A stretch of DNA of 5,062 nt from JAWXBT01 sp964523015 (lineage in GTDB: Bacteria > Bdellovibrionota_C > UBA2361 > J135): assembly GCA_964523015.1 (NCBI GenBank), contig CAZFXN010000095.1, positions 1-5,062 on the forward strand, written 5' to 3'. Numbering within the stretch: position 1 is the first letter of the stretch; the number at the start of each line of letters is the position of its first letter. Under the pieces are notes generated by a model. It was not told the DNA's origin. It did no database searches and was given only the letters and a program-made list of their open reading frames with translations. The position numbers were made by a program, and so were the translations under genes. Shown here piece after piece: positions 1 to 5,062 of this stretch.

Positions 1-3000
1 ATGGAATTAACCTTTCTGAAACTAACCCGTCTCTCCCCCAGGTATAAGCTACTTGCGGAACACCGTTGCGATCAATCTCTCCGATCAACTGATCCCCGTC
101 AAAGATGTAAAATACATGTTGAGTATTTGGAGAGAGCCATTTTAAAACGCGTCGTCCATGCCCATCAGTTCTGTAGTTATTATTTGTACCACCATTATTC
201 TGTGCACCTAGATTTAGATCATCTTCATAAAAGAAGTTTCCTCCTGGAATTCCTGCTCCAGAGTACTGCATTAACCTGCCATTAAAGTTAGTAATGACTC
301 CACCGGCGATTGTATTAACATCGTTACTTGCTGCGTACGTAGCGAATAAAGATCCATTTAGGTCGGTTATATTTCCTGATAGATCATAAGTATAAGCTCT
401 ACTGTACGGATTATTTCCAGCTCTAGCCTCTGAGGTTAGTCGATAAAGATCATCATAGGTGTAATCAACTACTGATCCGTCAAGCTCAGTAACTTTTGTG
501 ATCTCTCCTACTGTTTTAAGTCCGTTATCGTACTCAAGTTGGTATCTAGCAAACGGGGTAGTTCCTAACCGATGAGTTATCTTTGTCGGCCATCCTCTGG
601 CTTGGTAATAATTATAGTTAGTAGCAGTGCCGTTATTAAAAGAATCTAGGGTAACTTTTCCCTCTCCATCATAGGTAGAGCTCACTCCTTCACCAAAGTT
701 ATTAGAGAGTATTTGTAATCTCCCGGCTAGATTGTAGTCATAATTCCAAGTGGCAACTGTAGCTCCGTTATTTTTCCAGGTCATTGTTTGACGCGAGCCA
801 TCTACATTATACGTATACGACACCTCTTGGTGTTGCATTAAAAGGTGAGGAGTATAGTCGTAGGTGACTGATTGAACCCGCCTAGCTCCATCATAAAGAT
901 AGGTAGCTGTGCCTATATCATCTATCACTTTATAGATCGTGCCATCAAGATTATACTCAAAACTTCCATCTGAGGCGTTTGCTCCAGGGTAATCAATACT
1001 ATTTACTCTACCGGCTCCATCGTACCCGATTGTGCCAGTGTTAATACTTGTCTTAGCAATCGTTTTAACTCTGCCAAAATTATCGTAAGTGTAATCAATA
1101 TTAAAATTTCCTGAGCCAGCGTCTGCAGGATAGGCGGTTTTCTTTAGTTCGTTCGCTGTGCCGTATGTATAAATAGTATCTTTAAGTTTTGGATCTCTAA
1201 ACTTTGTAATGTTTTTATCACTATCAAGGGTCCAAGCTAAGTTTTTACCTAGAGCAGCGTGAACTCCTGTAAGAGCACTACATGATGGACAATAATCATA
1301 AACTGTAGTTATGTTTGCTTCATCAGTAATGGAAGTTAGATCTTTTCCGGTATAGTTATAATCAATGTTTTTACCGTCAGGAGTAATATATCCAGTGAGC
1401 CTTTGAGAGGCATCATAAGTAAATGAATGGGTATTTGTTGTAGGAGCACGAGTAGCGATAACGGCAGTTGAGCCTCCTGTAACAGTACCAATTGTAACTC
1501 CGCTAGGCGGCGGAAGTGGAGTGATCGTAGGAGTTGGCGATGCAGCAGTGACAGGAAACCCAATTGATGGGACTAAAGATGTTGTAACTGAAAGTATATC
1601 CCCTAGGGCAGAGTATCCGTCTATTAATATTCTCTCCCCGCCGCCGTTTAAAACTCCCAAAAGATATCCGTAACTAGATTTTTGAATATCCTCAACGTAC
1701 TTAAACTCTGTTGTGCCAACTGGTGCACCAGAGGGAGGAATAACACTTAGTGTTTGTCCGTACTGGTTAAGAGTTCTGCTCCAAATATTGCTAACGCCAT
1801 CTTTAAATGTTGTCGGAGAATGCGTGAATGCGGGATTAGTGTATCCAAGCTCAAGCAGGGTGCCTAAATTATCTGTGATTTTAGTAAGATCTGCTCCAAC
1901 ATAATCATAGTGCTCAAACTCTCCGAGGTTATTTACCACATGAGAGAGTAGTCCATTAGGAGTATAGGTCAGGGTGTACGAAGTGGCTCCATCAGAAACG
2001 GCTGTTAATTTATGGTGCGAATTAAACGTATAATTATATTTTACTGCTTGAGTAGCTCCTGTAATTGGAGGAAAAGTAACAGCTAAAAGATCCCCTTTTA
2101 AATCGTAATCAAAATATGTTTTGCCGCCTTTATTATTAGTTTGAGAGGTGATATAAGGTATGCCAATTGGTGGAGGCTCTGAGTAATCAAAACGTGTGCC
2201 TCCTCCTATGGTATCAGCTATGTTTGCAACATAGATATCTTTACCACCAAGCCCGTAACTAAAGGTAAGGGTAGTGGCTGGATCGTTATCCTTAGTTAAA
2301 GAGATCGGAAGTCCTTTAGGGTTGTAAAGGATCTCTGCTGATCTAACTATCGCTCCTTGAGAATCCTTTCTGACAATGTTTGTTAAATAATTTCCGTTAT
2401 AAGTAAGCTCTGTAATGGCCCCGCCACCGTTCTCTGCAATTAAATCAATTAAACCATTTGAATTATAACTAAAGGTTAGTGTTTTATTACTGCTTAGATC
2501 AAACACTAGGTACGGTTTAAAAGGTATGCCTTGGTATGAAATAATCTGGCGATTCCCTGCCGGATCGGTAATCTCAGTTAGTTGCCCATCAAAATTAAAT
2601 GTGTAAGAAAAGTTTCCTGCTTCCTCAATTCTCTCAGGAGGTCCAGCATCTGTCAGAGTGAATCCAAAGGTAGGATTAGTTATAATTGAAAGGTTAGAGA
2701 ATACCCCAAATGCTGGTGAGGGCGGAGAGGCAGTTGGTCCAAAATCTAACTGCTTACCGTCTCCATCTATTACTATCCAGTGATTACCTAGAGGACCGTT
2801 ATACATTGTAGCTTGAGTAACTTTAATGCCGTATGAGAATGTGGCGTTACCCATCGGGGTAATGAATGGGGAGATCTTACTTTGGGTGTTTATATGAATA
2901 TTATTTTTTAGCGGATACCCTCTTGTCCTTACAGGATCAGTGTACACAATGTGATTATTTCCTGATGAGGGCCCAACGGCTGCTCCAATCTTTGAATCCC

Positions 3001-4096
3001 CATCACAACGCGGGGTTTCTTCCGCCGGGTCAGGAATTCTATCTATACCTGAGGAGAATGAGAGCTCCGCCTCAGACATCTCTCCTTCATTATCTATTAC
3101 CTGCAAATGTATATTGTATCCGCCTTGTCCTGTGGTTAATGATATTCCTCCAGGATTGGTACTCGTTGTAACGGATCCATTTGGGTGAGTAATAGTCCAC
3201 TGGGTTGAGCAGATTCCAGTTAGCGGAATGGATCCTTGTTCGTTATCTGGATCGTAGGAAAGATTATTAATTGAAATATTTGCACCAACTGGGGGATTAG
3301 TGTTGGGAGTTCCGTTCTCCAGTGGATCCGTCATTATCGCATTTGGTGGATCGGCGCCGATCCTAAGAGAAAGAGAGAGGGATCCTGTAGCAACACCGGC
3401 GAATGTTAATTGAGTAAAAGGACTAGCACTATGGTCCGTGCTAGATGAAAACGCTCCACTATAAAAAAGATAGTAGGCAACTCCAGGATACTCACTAAAG
3501 TAGGTTGCGCCTGATGTGCAGGTTAGAGTTGGAGGGGCTGTTGCAATACCACCACCAGAGTTTGATGCGTTTCCTGCCTCTGTAAGATTAGCCTCTACGT
3601 AACTACTCCCAAACGGGATCGGACCTACTTCGACTGTTGAAGCAAATGGTCCTGTACTATCGTTAGAAACACTAGCAGAGGATGTGGCATCTAGCGCAAC
3701 TGATGCCGGGCCTCTTACGTATCCTTTATAGTGATAGATCGCCTGAAGGGAGCTGCCACCGTCAGGAAGTAAGACTCCTTGAGCCTCGGCAATTCCTGTA
3801 AGGTTTAATCCTGATTCTGATGCACTTCCGGTAAAGGTTGCTTTTGTTGTACCCAACGACGATGGCAACGTGCCGTTAGTAACTTGGTTCCATCCTCCAG
3901 GGGAAAGGGTCCAGGTGTAAAACGGCGCGACTGGAAGTAAGCCTCCTCCATAGGTGCGTACCTCCCAGAGAATTGATGGGGAAGATTGGCTGTAAGCAGG
4001 GAAAGTTAAGGTGAAGTTGAATAGAAAGAATAAAAGCAGAGTAAGCAGATCTCTAAAATAATCTGCAATTCTAATGTGAAATAACACTACTTTCAC
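1..4096 (-). CDS. Secreted RHS/YD-repeat protein, 3'-truncated by window edge (1365 codons visible)
   Basis: One frame stays open from GTG at 4096 to the partial codon at base 1. YD-repeat proteins fold into a hollow beta-shell that often encloses a C-terminal effector; others act as surface adhesins or structural proteins. In order I see a signal peptide (1-36), an unrecognised Ser/Thr/Gly-rich beta-type region (37-271), a PKD-like fold (272-348), a shell entry with the motif NHWIVIDGDG near W440, then roughly 18 YD-like units (for example FTYDASQRLTGY, YTYDNFGRVKTI, YTYDDLYRLTSE, YTYDLSGNITDL). The last visible stretch, including DGHGRRVLKW, FDGDQLIGEIDRNG and YTWGRDGLVSERL, is the usual lead-in to the RHS-associated core. 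The core end and variable C-terminus lie beyond base 1. No PAAR-type T6SS adaptor is visible. The start is uncertain: the nearest upstream in-frame stop is TAA at 4139-4141, and no ATG occurs in frame before residue 255. Family call is strong; effector function is unknown. Confidence 0.93.
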   Translation of the reverse strand, partial: MKVVLFHIRIADYFRDLLTLLLFFLFNFTLTFPAYSQSSPSILWEVRTYGGGLLPVAPFYTWTLSPGGWNQVTNGTLPSSLGTTKATFTGSASESGLNLTGIAEAQGVLLPDGGSSLQAIYHYKGYVRGPASVALDATSSASVSNDSTGPFASTVEVGPIPFGSSYVEANLTEAGNASNSGGGIATAPPTLTCTSGATYFSEYPGVAYYLFYSGAFSSSTDHSASPFTQLTFAGVATGSLSLSLRIGADPPNAIMTDPLENGTPNTNPPVGANISINNLSYDPDNEQGSIPLTGICSTQWTITHPNGSVTTSTNPGGISLTTGQGGYNIHLQVIDNEGEMSEAELSFSSGIDRIPDPAEETPRCDGDSKIGAAVGPSSGNNHIVYTDPVRTRGYPLKNNIHINTQSKISPFITPMGNATFSYGIKVTQATMYNGPLGNHWIVIDGDGKQLDFGPTASPPSPAFGVFSNLSIITNPTFGFTLTDAGPPERIEEAGNFSYTFNFDGQLTEITDPAGNRQIISYQGIPFKPYLVFDLSSNKTLTFSYNSNGLIDLIAENGGGAITELTYNGNYLTNIVRKDSQGAIVRSAEILYNPKGLPISLTKDNDPATTLTFSYGLGGKDIYVANIADTIGGGTRFDYSEPPPIGIPYITSQTNNKGGKTYFDYDLKGDLLAVTFPPITGATQAVKYNYTFNSHHKLTAVSDGATSYTLTYTPNGLLSHVVNNLGEFEHYDYVGADLTKITDNLGTLLELGYTNPAFTHSPTTFKDGVSNIWSRTLNQYGQTLSVIPPSGAPVGTTEFKYVEDIQKSSYGYLLGVLNGGGERILIDGYSALGDILSVTTSLVPSIGFPVTAASPTPTITPLPPPSGVTIGTVTGGSTAVIATRAPTTNTHSFTYDASQRLTGYITPDGKNIDYNYTGKDLTSITDEANITTVYDYCPSCSALTGVHAALGKNLAWTLDSDKNITKFRDPKLKDTIYTYGTANELKKTAYPADAGSGNFNIDYTYDNFGRVKTIAKTSINTGTIGYDGAGRVNSIDYPGANASDGSFEYNLDGTIYKVIDDIGTATYLYDGARRVQSVTYDYTPHLLMQHQEVSYTYNVDGSRQTMTWKNNGATVATWNYDYNLAGRLQILSNNFGEGVSSTYDGEGKVTLDSFNNGTATNYNYYQARGWPTKITHRLGTTPFARYQLEYDNGLKTVGEITKVTELDGSVVDYTYDDLYRLTSEARAGNNPYSRAYTYDLSGNITDLNGSLFATYAASNDVNTIAGGVITNFNGRLMQYSGAGIPGGNFFYEDDLNLGAQNNGGTNNNYRTDGHGRRVLKWLSPNTQHVFYIFDGDQLIGEIDRNGVPQVAYTWGRDGLVSERLIP
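1280..1291 (-). other. CPSC cysteine pair in the YD shell
   Basis: C936-P-S-C939 lies in the context YDYCPSCSALTG. In the visible protein the only other cysteines are C193, C296 and C364, all N-terminal to the shell. A similar paired-cysteine insertion after a YDY strand occurs in many YD-repeat proteins, where it may form a disulfide or bind metal; that is family recollection, not shown here. Confidence 0.5.
1499..1540 (-). other. Proline-rich hinge inside the YD shell
   Basis: Residues 853-866 read SPTPTITPLPPPSG, flanked by Thr/Ser/Val-rich sequence lacking the YD pattern (about residues 840-885). It splits the shell into an earlier looser half and a later, more canonical half. Such a stretch is probably an extended flexible linker or a surface loop; whether it is cleaved or glycosylated cannot be told from sequence. 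Confidence 0.6.
3053..3283 (-). other. PKD-like (Ig-fold) domain in the YD-repeat protein
   Basis: Residues about 272-348 read like a PKD or related bacterial Ig-like module: an Asp-Pro-Asp-Asn turn (YDPDNEQG), a central Trp in WTITHPNG, a GGYNIHLQVID strand and a closing EGEMSEAELSFS strand. Such modules are extracellular spacers or carbohydrate/protein-binding folds. The match is by strand pattern and key residues only; cadherin-like or Big-type Ig domains are alternatives. A Pro/Asn-rich linker (NGTPNTNPPVG) precedes it. Confidence 0.55.
3989..4096 (-). other. Sec signal peptide of the YD-repeat protein
   Basis: Residues 1-36 have a longish n-region with Lys and three Arg (K2, R9, R15), a hydrophobic core running from L17 to F32 (LLTLLLFFLFNFTLTF), and a likely cleavage site after A34-Y35-S36, before Q37, which obeys the small-residue rule at -3 and -1. 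There is no lipobox cysteine, so a lipoprotein is unlikely. The segment directs export across the inner membrane by the Sec route. It is also the main argument for a start near 4096 rather than at the first in-frame ATG (3332-3334), which would discard it. Confidence 0.75.
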
Positions 4097-4140
4097 CAAG
4101 GTTTTAATAAGATTTAATTCAGGATTCAGGTCAAGTCGTT

Positions 4141-4200
4141 ATGGCAAAAATGATATTAAAAGTCACTGAAATTCAAAATTATTTTAAGCAATACGTTTAA
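4141..4200 (+). CDS. Tiny opposite-strand ORF, 19 aa, doubtful
   Basis: ATG at 4141 to TAA at 4198-4200 encodes MAKMILKVTEIQNYFKQYV, a mixed hydrophobic/basic peptide. It is divergent to the YD-repeat gene and overlaps that gene's promoter candidate. An AGG (4128-4130) lies about ten bases upstream, too weak and far to count as a good ribosome site. An ORF of 20 codons is expected by chance in such DNA, so this is recorded only because it is the sole neat ORF in the gap. Confidence 0.1.
   Translation: MAKMILKVTEIQNYFKQYV
4150..4178 (-). promoter_or_regulatory. Weak sigma70-like promoter candidate for the YD-repeat gene
   Basis: On the minus strand TTTTGA (4173-4178) and TATCAT (4150-4155) are separated by 17 bases. 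The -10 box matches 5 of 6 consensus bases, the -35 box only 3 of 6. Initiation would fall near 4143, leaving a leader of about 47 bases before the GTG at 4096. An alternative pairs TTGACC (4129-4134) with TATTAA (4104-4109) at a long 19-base spacer; transcription would then begin at or next to the GTG, giving a nearly leaderless message. In AT-rich DNA such matches arise easily. Confidence 0.2.
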
Positions 4201-4277
4201 GGAATATATGGAAACTTTATAAATCCCTAATCAAAAACTGCAACTATCTAGATTTGCTCCGGTTATGATTAAATCGG

Positions 4278-4982
4278 TCAATTCTCAGACTGCAATCTAA
4301 ACTCTGACCAGTCAGTTAGTGGAAATTTCTCAAGTGCTTTATTAATCGTCGCTCTATCTACATTCTTGATCTTTGAAACGTAATTATTAAGGTTATGGAT
4401 CTCTTTTCTAGACATCCATTCATGACCGATAGAACGCATTCTGCCTAAGGTAGATTCTCCACCAAGCACAATTCGAGTTACTAGTTTTGTTTTTGCTCGC
4501 TCAAGCTCTTGATCCGTAAAATCAGCTGCCTGGCCTAATACTTTCCTTACAATACCTCTTACTTTATCTACGTTTTCTGGCTCAGTAGAAACAAAGGTCA
4601 TCACACAACCAGCATCTTCCTTTTCGTCAACATCCATATCAGCTGTTTCTGCCAATCCCTTATCAATTAACTCCCAGTAGAGTTTCGACCCAACACTATC
4701 TCCAACAATAACGGCTAGAACACCTAAAGGAAATCTCTCGTCATCTTCTATCGATGGGCCATTTGCCAAAAATGCTAAGTGAACTTGGTTTAGATCTTTT
4801 TTGGTATAAGTTTTTTCTAACTTAGTTGGAATAAATTTTTTCAACTCTCTTTTAACTTCTCCCTTCGGCCAACTAGCACAATATGTAGTAAGATCTTTGA
4901 TCAGATCCTCCCAATCAAAGTTACCAGTAGAAACTACCAACATATTAGAAGCTACATATCTTCGATCAAAATAATTTCTCAT
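4278..4982 (-). CDS. M16 (insulinase-like) peptidase, C-terminal domain only (234 aa)
   Basis: M16 peptidases are usually 400 residues or more, with a zinc-binding HxxEH domain followed by a non-catalytic partner domain that closes the substrate chamber. This ORF holds only the partner part: it opens with RNYFDRRYVASNMLVVSTGNFD (residues 2-23), the linker-to-second-domain signature. It continues with QVHLAFLANGPSIEDDERF (66-84), GDSVGSKLYWELIDKGLAETA (94-114), a QELERAKTKLVTRIVLGGES segment (158-177) and a GHEWMSRKE helix (186-194). It ends at TGA, 4278-4280. No HxxEH is present. ATG at 4982 is the only listed start, but GGAG abuts it with no spacer and an in-frame TAG lies at 4986-4988, so this is more likely the 3' part of a longer gene that is broken or frameshifted upstream than a complete gene. 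The family call is strong; activity without an N-terminal partner is unlikely. Confidence 0.85.
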   Translation of the reverse strand: MRNYFDRRYVASNMLVVSTGNFDWEDLIKDLTTYCASWPKGEVKRELKKFIPTKLEKTYTKKDLNQVHLAFLANGPSIEDDERFPLGVLAVIVGDSVGSKLYWELIDKGLAETADMDVDEKEDAGCVMTFVSTEPENVDKVRGIVRKVLGQAADFTDQELERAKTKLVTRIVLGGESTLGRMRSIGHEWMSRKEIHNLNNYVSKIKNVDRATINKALEKFPLTDWSEFRLQSEN

Positions 4983-5062
4983 CTCCTAAAGGATAAAGGA
5001 TAGGAAAATCAATTAACATTTTCTAAGTACCGAAGAAGTCTGAGTTTTTGCCTAGCCAGGCT
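4983..5062 (-). pseudogene. Possible frame-disrupted upstream part of the M16 gene (or tail of another CDS)
   Basis: In M16 proteins a HPLG...GT...S/N...LT segment normally precedes the RNYF motif. Here comparable pieces appear in three different frames: WLGKNSDFFGT (about 5026-5058, then TAG at 5023-5025), LENVN (5012-5026, then TGA at 5009-5011), and LIFLSFIL, TAG (4986-4988), then EM joining the ORF at 4982. This would mean two frameshifts plus one nonsense codon. A rival reading is that SLARQKLRLLRYLENVN (5012-5062) is the C-terminus of an unrelated gene ending at 5009, 26 bases before the M16 ATG. Eighty bases are too few to decide. Confidence 0.3.
4988..5005. repeat. Short AAAGGAT tandem repeat
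   Basis: On the plus strand AAAGGATAAAGGATAGGA contains two copies of AAAGGAT followed by a partial third (AGGA). It sits exactly in the frame-disturbed stretch before the M16 ORF, on the minus strand a pyrimidine-rich tract. Short tandems of this kind are slippage-prone, so it could be the source of an insertion or deletion there. The repeat is plain in the sequence; the consequence is inference. Confidence 0.5.

Larger units (their letters stand above)
2..2809 (-). repeat. YD-repeat shell region (protein-level repeats)
   Basis: From about residue 430 to the window edge the protein is built of degenerate units of 20-25 residues with the pattern [F/Y]-x-Y-[D/N]-x-x-G-x-[L/V]-x-x-[I/V], often followed by a D-x-x-G turn. 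The units have diverged, and I see no near-identical DNA copies, so this is an old protein repeat rather than a recent tandem duplication. Units before about residue 830 are looser (TFNFDGQLTEIT, FDYDLKGDLLAV); those after about 880 are closer to consensus. The boundary coincides with the proline-rich hinge. Confidence 0.85.
4097..4277. other. AT-rich intergenic region between the M16 fragment and the YD-repeat gene
   Basis: This 181-base gap holds no tRNA, no recognisable structured RNA and no convincing terminator. The closest thing to a hairpin is a weak four-pair GCAA/TTGC stem at 4240-4257 followed on the minus strand by five T residues; its loop is poorly paired. The spacing is enough for the YD gene to have its own promoter, and weak candidates are present. 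Confidence 0.6.

Noticed and set aside
25..45. Pyrimidine tract plus AG resembling a eukaryotic splice acceptor on the plus strand; a similar tract ending in TTTAG precedes the M16 ORF
   Set aside because: The first is coding for the conserved YTWGRDG motif on the minus strand. The second could suggest an intron, but a bacterial-type YD protein with signal peptide and a compact gene layout make introns very unlikely.
1..285. Plus-strand ORF of 94 codons at the window start
   Set aside because: It lies antisense to the YD-repeat gene, which shows clear RHS motifs in this stretch; its own translation has no recognisable pattern and no good ribosome site.
1336..1563. Minus-strand ORF of 75 codons
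   Set aside because: It is on the same strand as the YD-repeat gene but in another frame; its Leu/Arg-rich translation is a typical shadow product, while the main frame carries YD units and the proline hinge.
1713..1904. Plus-strand ORF of 63 codons
   Set aside because: Antisense shadow of the YD-repeat shell, with no start signal and no family resemblance.
2866..3171. Plus-strand ORF of 101 codons
   Set aside because: Antisense shadow over the PKD-like domain and following linker; composition is irregular and the opposite strand is convincingly coding.
4235..4257. Possible terminator after the M16 stop (GCAA/TTGC stem then five T on the minus strand)
   Set aside because: Only four pairs, a poorly paired ten-base loop and two bases between stem and T run; too weak to call.
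4986..4988. Reassigned TAG codon (read-through) joining upstream residues to the M16 ORF
   Set aside because: The 1365-codon YD frame contains no in-frame TAG, so there is no sign that TAG is a sense codon in this genome, and upstream stops of other types also occur.
1..5062. CRISPR arrays, tRNA or rRNA genes, insertion sequences, phage genes
   Set aside because: I saw no regularly spaced identical repeats, no cloverleaf-like segments, no transposase motifs or terminal inverted repeats.

Overview
The window is about 5.06 kb of AT-leaning bacterial DNA. Codons favour A or T at the third position, with frequent TTA, AGA, GGA and AAT, and the standard genetic code fits. All convincing coding sequence is on the minus strand. 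A Sec-type signal peptide on a very large surface-type protein suggests a bacterium that exports YD-repeat proteins. The M16 peptidase half is of a type I associate with Planctomycetes and related or deep-branching Gram-negative lineages. That taxonomic hint comes from memory of family consensus and is weak; the sequence alone does not settle the species.

Region by region, read in the direction of transcription (high to low coordinates): 4983-5062 holds a frame-disturbed stretch that may be the remnant of the middle of an M16 peptidase, or the end of another gene. 4278-4982 encodes the C-terminal domain of an M16 (insulinase/pitrilysin-like) peptidase; the zinc-binding N-terminal half is absent from the window in any intact frame. 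4097-4277 is an AT-rich intergenic gap with only weak promoter-like sequences and one tiny opposite-strand ORF. 4096 down to base 1 is one uninterrupted reading frame of 1365 codons, running off the window, for a secreted RHS/YD-repeat protein. It begins at a GTG codon, carries a signal peptide, then an unrecognised beta-rich N-terminal region, a PKD-like Ig fold, and a long YD-repeat shell that has just entered the RHS-associated core when the window ends.

The two proteins need not be functionally linked. The YD protein resembles Sec-exported wall- or surface-associated YD proteins (WapA-like layout) more than type VI secretion Rhs proteins, because no PAAR or other T6SS adaptor is visible at its N-terminus. 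If it follows the polymorphic-toxin plan, the variable toxin tip and any immunity gene lie beyond base 1, so toxicity cannot be judged here. The points most worth a second look are the broken or split M16 gene, the ATG-less start of the YD protein, its unidentified N-terminal region, and the proline-rich hinge inside the shell.
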